Below, in pieces: positions 34,507 to 40,743 of a DNA stretch of 40,743 nt; the first letter of the stretch is position 1, and every line of letters starts with the position of its first letter. The notes below the pieces were generated by a model, which made no database searches, was not told the DNA's origin, and worked only from the letters and a program-made list of their open reading frames with translations. Both the position numbers and the translations under genes were made by a program. The stretch comes from an uncultured Bacteroides sp. (GTDB lineage: Bacteria > Bacteroidota > Bacteroidia > Bacteroidales > Bacteroidaceae): contig CABROZ010000006.1 in assembly GCA_902472795.1 (NCBI GenBank), positions 1 to 40,743 on the forward strand. The letters are read 5' to 3'.

Positions 34507-35313
34507 TCAGCCTAACTTGAAAACCTGCTGCGTAAAGACTTTTACCCCAGGATAAGACGTCGGAATCTGTTCGGTCACGTCTTCAAACAGAGCCATAGTG
34601 GGAATCAAGTAGTCTTTAGTCACTCCATCCTTGTTGTCGTAGGGCAACAATATCAGTGCGTATTCTTTCTCTTCCAGCAGAAAGCGGTAGTACCACGGAT
34701 TCTCCTCACTGCGGTCGGAGTTGACGACGAAAGAGCCTTTCACCATTTCTTCTTCCTTGTCCATTTTCGTAGGATAGAAACAGAGTGTACCGCGGTCGGG
34801 ATCCTGCGGATTGTCGAATATCATCCGGTAGCCTCCCCCCACCTCTTTGACAGGAATAGTGGCCAAGGCTTCCTTGCGAAGACCGGCCGTCTGTTCGTCC
34901 GTCAGTTCTTCGCCTCCTGTAATCAGGACATCCATAACTCCGATAACCAACGTCTGTTTTGCCTGGAAAACATTTACTTTCAGTACAATGGATGCACCTG
35001 TACCGTCGGTCACGGTGACGTGCGCTTCGCCCCAATCCTGCGGATAGAGAACGAACGCATTGGGATATTTCATGTCGATTTTCAGGACAGCGGCATTGTC
35101 ACACTGCGCAGTGTAGCTGCCATCACCGCCCAGGATGGTGACGGCGCCTGCACTCCCGTCTTTTTCAGAGCGAGGGAAACATACATCTACGGTGTTGTCC
35201 GTGTCGGTAGAGAGGTCGAAACGGAGCGGATTACTCTCTTCATCGCTGCACCCTGTCAGGCCGACGGTGCAGAGGAATGCAAAAAGCATTCTCAATAAAT
35301 AGGTTGTTTTCAT
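34507..35313 (-). CDS. Hypothetical lipoprotein, probably surface-exposed
   Basis: A 268-residue protein that I do not recognise. It has a clear lipoprotein signal (lipobox LTGC) followed by SDEES, an acidic stretch like the Bacteroides surface-export signal. Residues about 30-110 look like an Ig-like beta-sandwich (TILGGDGSYTAQC, VTVTDGTGASIVLKVNVF). The C-terminal half (GYRMIFDNPQDPDRGTLCFYP, WYYRFLLEEKEYALILLPYD) is mixed alpha/beta with no motif I can name. It stands alone between the efflux operon terminator and a broken nuclease gene. A -7 box lies about 50 bases upstream. Confidence 0.7.
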   Translation of the reverse strand: MKTTYLLRMLFAFLCTVGLTGCSDEESNPLRFDLSTDTDNTVDVCFPRSEKDGSAGAVTILGGDGSYTAQCDNAAVLKIDMKYPNAFVLYPQDWGEAHVTVTDGTGASIVLKVNVFQAKQTLVIGVMDVLITGGEELTDEQTAGLRKEALATIPVKEVGGGYRMIFDNPQDPDRGTLCFYPTKMDKEEEMVKGSFVVNSDRSEENPWYYRFLLEEKEYALILLPYDNKDGVTKDYLIPTMALFEDVTEQIPTSYPGVKVFTQQVFKLG

Positions 35314-35362
35314 TTTACATGGATTTTATATATCATTTTTGAGTTAATATCTGAATCTTTTT

Positions 35363-35371
35363 ACAAATCTA
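35363..35371 (-). promoter_or_regulatory. -7 box for the hypothetical lipoprotein
   Basis: On the minus strand this reads TAGATTTGT, matching TAnnTTTG, 50 bases before the ATG at 35313. The flanking region is strongly AT-rich. No spaced -33 TTTG was seen. Confidence 0.45.
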
Positions 35372-35455
35372 CTTTATGGTGAGTTTAGTTTATGCTTTTG
35401 TATATATATCCAAAACGTACTAAACTAACTTTTATCGTCTGCAAAATATATGTAC

Positions 35456-35488
35456 TGGCGAAAGAAGAAACATTTTTTCTTTTAGCCA
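35456..35488 (-). terminator. Weak hairpin after the DUF1016 gene
   Basis: TGGC (35456-35459) plus a purine run pairs with a pyrimidine run plus GCCA (35485-35488), just after the minus-strand stop at 35492. The stem has bulges and no clear T-tract follows, so terminator function is uncertain. Confidence 0.3.
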
Positions 35489-35491
35489 ATT

Positions 35492-36625
35492 TTAAAGTTT
35501 GTAACTCTCATAGTTTGAGGAAGAAATGAACTTCTTTATTTCTTCTTCTGTTGGAAGCTCTATCCTATACTTTTGGACAAAGATATTCGGGTCTAATCCG
35601 GCAGTAGCATACTTAACTAATGTATCTCCCTTTTCGGTACAGAGCAAAATACCGACAGGTGGATTATCATCCGGTTGCATCACTTCCGCTTTGAAGTAGT
35701 TGAGATACATATTCAGTTGCGAAGCATACTCGTGACGAAACTTGTCTATCTTCAATTCCACAATGATATGGCATTTCAAAATGCGGTGATAGAACACAAG
35801 GTCGGCAAAGAAATAATCTTCATCTATTAAGATTCGTTTTTGCCGGGCTTCAAAACAAAAGCCATGTCCCATTTCCAACAAGAAGCGTTGTAGGTTGTCA
35901 AGAATGGATTGTTCCAAATCGTTTTCCGTCATTAATGAGCACTCGTTTAGTCCTAAGAACTCTAAAGTAACAGGGGTGTTGATAACATCTTTGGGTTGTA
36001 ACAAGGTCGCTTGCTGTTGCACTAAAGCGGATAATGCTTCTTTGTTTTTGGATAATCCGCTACGTTCGTAGTATAAAGATGCTATTTGTCGTTCCAATTC
36101 TCTTGCAGACCAACAACCACGTATTGCTTCCATTTCATAAAAAGCACGTTTGACAGGGTTCTCAATTTTGGATATAAATTTTAAGTGAGAATATGGCAAC
36201 CTGTTAAACAACTTTTCAGCAGGTATATTCCAGTTATTAATTTGATTGTCTGCTGTATGCAATTTGGCACACGGTGTGTGCCGAATTGGTTCTGTGAATT
36301 CGGCGGACAATGTGTGCCGAATTTCATTTCCTGACATTATATAGTGAAATATCTGCTCCTTTAACTGTGGATAAACAAGATACAACCGCCTGAATTCACG
36401 AAATCTACGTTCGTTCAGACCTTTTGTTTTCAGCCGTTGTTCCAGCTTCTTCAACAGTTGTTCACCGTATGCGGCACGGTCTTCCCCGTTCTGTTCAAAT
36501 TCCACGATATAGCAGCCCATAAGCCAGTTACGGGAAGTAAGGGCAAGGTTTACAGCATGTGCGGCCTATGCTTGCAACGTGTTCTGAATCGTGCTGATAT
36601 GTTTTACTAATGTTTCAAAGTTCAT
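35492..36625 (-). pseudogene. DUF1016 (YhcG-type) PDDEXK nuclease gene, interrupted by an amber codon
   Basis: Reading from ATG 36625 gives MNFETLVKHISTIQNTLQA, then TAG at 36566-36568 (codon 20), then AAHAVNLALTSRNWL running in frame into MGCYIVEFEQ. Both sides of the stop are coding-like and match the DUF1016 N-terminal pattern as I know it, where Tyr is expected at that position. A -7 box precedes the full-length start. The rest is intact: the C-terminal PD-(D/E)xK nuclease domain has ADLVFYH and IIVELKIDKF. An internal ATG at 36520 could still give a 342-residue protein lacking the first 35 residues. The family's role is thought to be DNA cleavage or repair; it is not settled. Confidence 0.8.
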
Positions 36626-36645
36626 AGTTACTTAATTACTGCTAT

Positions 36646-36654
36646 GCAAAAATA
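36646..36654 (-). promoter_or_regulatory. -7 box for the full-length DUF1016 gene
   Basis: On the minus strand this is TATTTTTGC, 21 bases before the ATG at 36625. It places the transcription start ahead of the full-length start codon and supports the interrupted-gene reading. Confidence 0.55.
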
Positions 36655-36729
36655 TAAAATCCGCTCCGTTCGTCCAACAACGCACCAAAAATCTCAACTT
36701 ATGTTGAGGGTTTGTAGCACCCAGTTCGG

Positions 36730-37401
36730 CTACAACGAGATATGAGACGACTTCAGTCGGGCTATTTTCTTGTCATCCATGTTTGAATGAATGCGTTCGA
36801 GCAACGCTTCTCTATCTTCAAACCGGCGGTATAAGTCGGCTTTCCACTCTTCCTTGGACTTCAGGAACAGCGCGGAGAAGCGGGCCGAATCCCAATGTCC
36901 GGTTTCCTTTTCTATTTCCTGCTTTACTTCTGCAAAGAAGCGGGCGTCGTTCAAATAAGAGGCCAACGCCAGTTTGAATGCAAAGATGCGGTGCCAGTTC
37001 GTGGGATTGTGTCGGGTTGCAAACGCAGAGGAGGCTTTCCGGATGCATCGGCACAGGTCGCCCGACCGGATGTTTTCTTTCAAAAGCATCCCAAACTGTT
37101 CTTTGGCACACTCAGCGGCTGCTGGGAACAGATATTCGTGCAATGCCGTCTTGATGAAGAACTGCATGCCTTTCTTGTCATAGAGTTCCCACGAAAAAAC
37201 AGGTATTTTCATTCTGCTTTTCTCCTCTTCCCACAGCGGCAGGCATTCCAAAACAACCCGATAGGCATCAGACATGACCTTCTCAAGCCTAAGCCCTATC
37301 AGAACGAAATCGGCTTTCATGTACAAAGTGGAAGAAGTATATTTGGACAAGGCAGGGAACAGCCCTTGCCAGTCATCCAGTATCGGTTTCATTTCCATCA
37401 T
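36730..37401 (-). CDS. Hypothetical protein, helical
   Basis: A 223-residue protein of unknown function. There is no signal peptide or membrane segment. It is rich in Leu, Lys, Glu and aromatic residues and is probably all-helical and cytoplasmic. Recognisable stretches include WHRIFAFKLALASYLNDARFF and FSALFLKSKEEWKADLYRRF, which look like amphipathic helices, but I can assign no family. Possible starts are 37401, 37398 and 37392 (MMEM). A TAATTTTGC -7 box lies just upstream at 37426-37434. It sits between two damaged genes on the same strand, in a region that reads as an accessory island. Confidence 0.65.
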   Translation of the reverse strand: MMEMKPILDDWQGLFPALSKYTSSTLYMKADFVLIGLRLEKVMSDAYRVVLECLPLWEEEKSRMKIPVFSWELYDKKGMQFFIKTALHEYLFPAAAECAKEQFGMLLKENIRSGDLCRCIRKASSAFATRHNPTNWHRIFAFKLALASYLNDARFFAEVKQEIEKETGHWDSARFSALFLKSKEEWKADLYRRFEDREALLERIHSNMDDKKIARLKSSHISL

Positions 37402-37425
37402 ATATCTGTTCGGTTACAACGTGCT

Positions 37426-37434
37426 GCAAAATTA
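37426..37434 (-). promoter_or_regulatory. -7 box for the hypothetical helical protein
   Basis: On the minus strand this reads TAATTTTGC, an exact TAnnTTTGC match, 25 bases before the ATG at 37401. Confidence 0.55.
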
Positions 37435-37469
37435 TATTATCCTCAGAATTCATCCAATTGCACCACGTC

Positions 37470-37922
37470 TCACTCTGCATCCGTCCGCACCTTGTCCGGC
37501 GGACACGACGGGCAAAACGTCAAACGGCGCCGGATACGGCTCATGTGCGTAGGTGTGATGCCCAGGTAAGAGGCTATCTCCCTAAGAGATACCTGCTGCA
37601 AAAGGTCCGGACAACGCTCCAGCAACTTCTGGTATCGTTCTTCAGGCGTAAGCCGGAACATGTCAAGATAGCGGGAAGAAGGATAGTCGGCTATAAATTC
37701 GCCGGGAAAAACCAGCCCTACATTGTACTCCCGCTGCTCAGTATGGTTAAGGGTGGTATAACGGAAAATACCGGACTCCACATAACCTACGCAATCGGAC
37801 ACCTCGCCTGCACGCAGGAAATAGGCATTCTTGGCAATGCCAACAGGATGCTCCTGCTGTAGGCACAAATCCCGCAGGAAATCGATGTCGATATGCAAAA
37901 TGAACTGATTGAACTTCCCCAT
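37470..37922 (-). CDS. Crp/Fnr-family regulator with internal deletion
   Basis: A 150-residue protein. The N-terminus holds the first strands of a cyclic-nucleotide-binding-like beta-roll (YFLRAGEVSDCVGYVESGIFRY...FPGEFIADYPS). The C-terminus holds the end of the dimer helix and an intact Crp-type HTH (SRYLDMFRLTPEERYQKLLE, then VSLREIASYLGITPTHMSRIRR). Family members are about 200-230 residues; the second half of the beta-roll and most of the dimer helix (roughly 60-70 residues) are absent between ADYPS and RYLDMF. The frame is kept. The ATG at 37922 is chosen because a -7 box at 38005-38013 lies downstream of the alternative start at 38024. It may be non-functional or a minimal DNA-binding protein. 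Confidence 0.75.
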   Translation of the reverse strand: MGKFNQFILHIDIDFLRDLCLQQEHPVGIAKNAYFLRAGEVSDCVGYVESGIFRYTTLNHTEQREYNVGLVFPGEFIADYPSSRYLDMFRLTPEERYQKLLERCPDLLQQVSLREIASYLGITPTHMSRIRRRLTFCPSCPPDKVRTDAE

Positions 37923-38004
37923 GTCAGCAACTCTGTTTAAAGGTGATATGTCACTACAGAAGCACGGAACATGCCTATAAGGGCGGCATACTTCCGACGG
38001 ATAG

Positions 38005-38013
38005 TCAAAAGTA
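38005..38013 (-). promoter_or_regulatory. -7 box for the Crp-type gene
   Basis: On the minus strand this reads TACTTTTGA, matching TAnnTTTG. The transcript would start near 37998, giving a leader of about 75 bases before the ATG at 37922. Confidence 0.5.
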
Positions 38014-38033
38014 CAAAAAAGCATGTTTTTCCC

Positions 38034-38063
38034 CCAGTTAAAGAAAAATTTTTCTCTAACTGG
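38034..38063. repeat. 30-bp near-perfect palindrome between the Crp and GH127 genes
   Basis: CCAGTTAAAGAAAAA (38034-38048) and TTTTTCTCTAACTGG (38049-38063) are inverted copies with 14 of 15 positions matching and no loop. A further partial copy (CCTAACTAAGAAAA) follows at about 38077-38090. The site is just upstream of the Crp gene's -7 box and about 90 bases upstream of the GH127 -7 box, so it is a good operator candidate. Confidence 0.85.
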
Positions 38064-38150
38064 AGAATATTTTTTTCCTAACTAAGAAAAAAAACACACC
38101 CTATCTAACAAAATCACCCTACCAAGAACAAAGATTAACATACTAATAAC

Positions 38151-38159
38151 TACTTTTGT
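38151..38159 (+). promoter_or_regulatory. -7 box for the GH127 gene
   Basis: TACTTTTGT matches TAnnTTTG and lies 75 bases before the ATG at 38234. The predicted transcript start falls just before a 15-codon ORF. Confidence 0.55.
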
Positions 38160-38172
38160 GACAATAATAAAA

Positions 38173-38220
38173 ATGAGTATGAGCAAAAATCATTTCAGCA
38201 ATCTATTTACTCAATACTAA
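38173..38220 (+). CDS. Possible 15-residue leader peptide
   Basis: An ATG at 38173 opens a short ORF (MSMSKNHFSNLFTQY) that stops 13 bases before the GH127 ATG. It lies directly downstream of the -7 box. It has a second in-frame ATG and no clear Shine-Dalgarno. It may be a chance ORF; its only support is position. Confidence 0.25.
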   Translation: MSMSKNHFSNLFTQY

Positions 38221-38233
38221 AAACACATATTCC

Positions 38234-40645
38234 ATGAAGAAAATCCTGATTTCTGCACTGCTGCTGGCAAGTCTGCTACCCGGTGCAAATACACAAAGCA
38301 ACAAAACAGAAGCCCACGGTTACCCGATTGACCCCGTCCCCTTTACTTCGGTCAAAGTGACGGACTCCTTTTGGGGACAACGTCTGAAGGCAAGCCGCGA
38401 AGTGACTATCCCGCTGGCCTTCAGCAAATGCGAAGAAAACGGCCGCTACAAGAACTTCGAAATGGCTGCCCATCCCAGCGAGAACAATAAAGTGACCGGC
38501 TTCTCCTTTGACGATACCGATGTTTACAAGACCATCGAAGGAGCCAGTTACCTGCTGCAGACCTATCCGGACAAAAAACTGAAGAAGTACATCGACAGCG
38601 TGCTGGTGATAGTGGCCGCTGCACAGGAACCCGACGGCTACCTGTACACCGCCCGCACCATGAACCCCAAGCATCCACACGAATGGGCAGGCAGCAAACG
38701 CTGGGAAAAGGTAGAGGAGCTGAGCCACGAGTTCTACAACCTGGGACACATGGTCGAAGGTGCCATCGCACACTACCAGGCTACGGGACAACGCAACTTC
38801 CTGGACATCGCCATCCGCTATGCCGACTGCGTATGCCGCGAAATAGGCCCTAACCCGGGCCAACAGGTAAAAGTACCCGGACACCAAATCGCCGAAATGG
38901 CACTGGCCAAACTGTATTTAGTCACTGGAGACAAGAAATACCTGGACGAAGCCAAATTCTTCCTGGACGAACGTGGCCGTACTTCATACCGCAACGAATA
39001 CAACCAGACGCATAAACCCGTGACCGAACAGGACGAAGCCGTAGGCCATGCCGTACGCGCTGCCTACATGTATTCGGGAATGGCCGACGTGGCTGCCCTG
39101 ACCGGAGACACGGCCTACATCCATGCCATCGACCGCATCTGGGACAACATCGTGAGCAAAAAACTCTACATCACCGGCGGTATCGGAGCTACCAGCCAGG
39201 GCGAAGCTTTCGGCAAAAACTACGAACTGCCCAACATGTCGGCCTATTGCGAAACGTGCGCAGCCATCGGAAACGTGTATATGAACTACCGCCTGTTCCT
39301 GCTGCATGGCGAATCGAAATACTACGACGTACTGGAACGTACTTTATACAACGGACTCATCTCGGGCGTATCGCTGGACGGAGGCAATTTCTTCTATCCC
39401 AACCCGCTGGAGAGCATGGGCCAGCACCAGCGCCAACCGTGGTTCGGCTGTGCCTGCTGCCCTTCCAACATCTGCCGCTTCATCCCTTCGCTGCCCGGCT
39501 ACATCTATGCCGTGAAGGATAAAAGCGTTTACGTAAACCTGTTTGTTGACAACAACGCCACCCTGAAGGTAGATGGCAAAAAAGTAACACTCCGCCAATC
39601 GACCCAATATCCCTGGAATGGAGACATCACCGTACATGTGGACCGTAATTCGGCCGGACAGTTTGCCTTGAAAATACGTATCCCGGGATGGGTACGCAAC
39701 GAAGTTACCCCGAGCAACCTCTATACATTCAGCGACGGAAAACGCCTGCAATACGCCATCAGCGTCAATGGCGAAGAAGTGAAATCGGAACTGCAGAACG
39801 GCTATTTCGTCATCGACCGTAAATGGAAGAAGGGGGACAAGGTGGACATCCACTTCGACATGGAAGCCCGCACCGTGCAAGCCAATCCGAAAGTAGAAGC
39901 CGACCGCGGACGTATCTCCATCGAACGGGGACCACTCGTTTATTGCGCCGAATGGCCCGACAACGATTTCGACATCTTCAGCGTATTGCTGCCCAAGCAT
40001 CCGGAATTTACCGTAGTCGAAAAGCCCAATCTGCTCTATGGCATCAGCGAACTGAAAACCGATGCACAGATCCTGAAGTACAACGAAGAAGGCTTCCTCG
40101 ACGTACAGAGAACACGTCTCACCCTGATTCCCTACTACGCCTGGGCGCACCGCGGACCGGGCGCCATGGCCGTATGGCTGCCTCAGGGACTGAGCGCCAC
40201 ACGCCCCAGCCAGCCGGCAACGCTTGCTTCGAAGAGCAAAGTAGATGCTTCGTACAAAAGCAGCGCCTTGTCTTCCATCAACGACCGACTGGTACCGAAA
40301 GACGAATTCGACCGCTCAATCCCCTACTACCACTGGTGGCCCAAACAGGCAAGTACGGAATGGATTTCGTATGAATTTCCTGAAAAAGCCACAGTCAGCA
40401 CATCGACCGTTTACTGGTTTGACGATGAACCTTGGGGCGGCTGCCGCACTCCCAAAAGCTGGAAGTTGTACTACCGCAACGACCAAGGTGAATGGGAAAG
40501 TGTGAAAGGAGCCAACCGATACGGCACTGACAAAGGTGTAGGCAACAAGGTGATGTTCGACCCCGTAGAAACGACTGCCGTCAAACTTGAGATTGTATTG
40601 CCCGAAAAAAATTCGGCGGGCATCTACGAATGGGAAGTAGAATAA
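38234..40645 (+). CDS. GH127 beta-L-arabinofuranosidase-like (DUF1680)
   Basis: An 803-residue exported enzyme with signal peptide (ILISALLLASLLPGANTQ). The alpha/alpha barrel carries the GH127 zinc and catalytic set: Glu340 and Cys342 in YCETCAAIGN, and Cys408-Cys409 in FGCACCPSNICRF, corresponding to Glu338, Cys340, Cys417 and Cys418 of Bifidobacterium HypBA1, where a Cys is the nucleophile. Beta-sandwich domains follow, and residues about 690-803 resemble a discoidin-like carbohydrate-binding fold (WISYEFPEKATVSTSTVYWF, in part). It likely releases beta-L-arabinofuranose or a related sugar from plant glycans. Nearby regulation may involve the palindrome and Crp gene upstream. Confidence 0.88.
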   Translation: MKKILISALLLASLLPGANTQSNKTEAHGYPIDPVPFTSVKVTDSFWGQRLKASREVTIPLAFSKCEENGRYKNFEMAAHPSENNKVTGFSFDDTDVYKTIEGASYLLQTYPDKKLKKYIDSVLVIVAAAQEPDGYLYTARTMNPKHPHEWAGSKRWEKVEELSHEFYNLGHMVEGAIAHYQATGQRNFLDIAIRYADCVCREIGPNPGQQVKVPGHQIAEMALAKLYLVTGDKKYLDEAKFFLDERGRTSYRNEYNQTHKPVTEQDEAVGHAVRAAYMYSGMADVAALTGDTAYIHAIDRIWDNIVSKKLYITGGIGATSQGEAFGKNYELPNMSAYCETCAAIGNVYMNYRLFLLHGESKYYDVLERTLYNGLISGVSLDGGNFFYPNPLESMGQHQRQPWFGCACCPSNICRFIPSLPGYIYAVKDKSVYVNLFVDNNATLKVDGKKVTLRQSTQYPWNGDITVHVDRNSAGQFALKIRIPGWVRNEVTPSNLYTFSDGKRLQYAISVNGEEVKSELQNGYFVIDRKWKKGDKVDIHFDMEARTVQANPKVEADRGRISIERGPLVYCAEWPDNDFDIFSVLLPKHPEFTVVEKPNLLYGISELKTDAQILKYNEEGFLDVQRTRLTLIPYYAWAHRGPGAMAVWLPQGLSATRPSQPATLASKSKVDASYKSSALSSINDRLVPKDEFDRSIPYYHWWPKQASTEWISYEFPEKATVSTSTVYWFDDEPWGGCRTPKSWKLYYRNDQGEWESVKGANRYGTDKGVGNKVMFDPVETTAVKLEIVLPEKNSAGIYEWEVE

Positions 40646-40708
40646 GCTCCACCGTACGTGTCGCCGGAGCATAAAGCAGGCCTATTGAGAAGGGCTCTTG
40701 CCCGCCAT

Positions 40709-40743
40709 TTGCAGGACACTTGTACGGCTCGCGAGAAACACTT
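40709..40743. repeat. Inverted copy of the array B repeat, cut by the window end
   Basis: Read on the minus strand, 40730-40709 is a unit beginning GAGCCGTACAAGTGTCCTGC. The preceding 13 bases (AAGTGTTTCTCGC) are the end of another unit. The similarity to array B continues past the unit into CAAATG, so the element boundary is shared. More units probably lie beyond the window. Confidence 0.8.

Noticed and set aside
37923..38024. 34-residue extension of the Crp-type protein
   Set aside because: The -7 box at 38005-38013 lies within it, so the extra codons would not be transcribed from that promoter, and they have no family match.
40647..40671. Terminator after GH127
   Set aside because: GCTCC and GGAGC can pair over a 15-base loop, but the stem is only five bases and no T-run follows.

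Overview
The window looks like a chromosomal segment of a Bacteroides-type gut anaerobe. The grounds are: many genes preceded by the Bacteroidota -7 box TAnnTTTG(C) rather than a sigma70 -10; weak Shine-Dalgarno use; many lipoproteins (XusB and the 34.5 kb lipoprotein carry acidic residues after the lipobox Cys); family GH20, GH88, GH127 and S1 sulfatase genes; and an acpP-fabF-rnc cluster. No rRNA, tRNA, CRISPR array, prophage or transposase gene was seen.

Layout. 0-12.5 kb is mostly housekeeping: acpP-fabF-rnc (fatty acid synthesis and RNase III), convergent pfkA, a GH3-type acyl-amido synthetase, a lipoprotein/beta-barrel protein, mnmA (tRNA 2-thiolation), a HAD phosphatase followed closely by an orphan histidine kinase with an internally duplicated sensor half, then cysS. 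At 12.7-13.4 kb is a HigB-HigA toxin-antitoxin pair with a well-formed promoter and overlapping operator. At 13.6-18.8 kb is a TonB receptor / DUF4374 lipoprotein / PepSY membrane protein operon matching the XusABC xenosiderophore uptake system. At 18.9-23.8 kb are a GH20 hexosaminidase and, convergent to it, a serine-type sulfatase plus GH88 unsaturated glucuronyl hydrolase, which suggests glycosaminoglycan or host-glycan breakdown without a local SusCD pair. At 23.9-27.1 kb are a PaaI-like thioesterase and two overlapping envelope genes. At 27.3-34.4 kb is an RND efflux operon (adaptor, pump, TolC-like channel) that ends in an LpxA-like acyltransferase. At 34.5-38 kb is a degraded, AT-richer accessory stretch: a lipoprotein, a DUF1016/YhcG nuclease broken by an amber codon, an unknown protein, and a Crp-type regulator with an internal in-frame deletion. 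At 38.2-40.6 kb is a GH127 beta-L-arabinofuranosidase.

The most unusual signal is non-coding. Three intergenic regions carry tandem repeats of unrelated sequence but the same 22-bp period (7384-7537, 7582-7669, 16029-16105). One of these repeat families reappears inverted at the right end of the window (40709-40743). Other structures worth attention are a 30-bp near-perfect palindrome between the damaged Crp gene and the GH127 gene, a 25-bp imperfect stem between xusA and xusB, a 15-bp perfect hairpin inside the efflux operon, and what look like two extra membrane helices in the RND pump.
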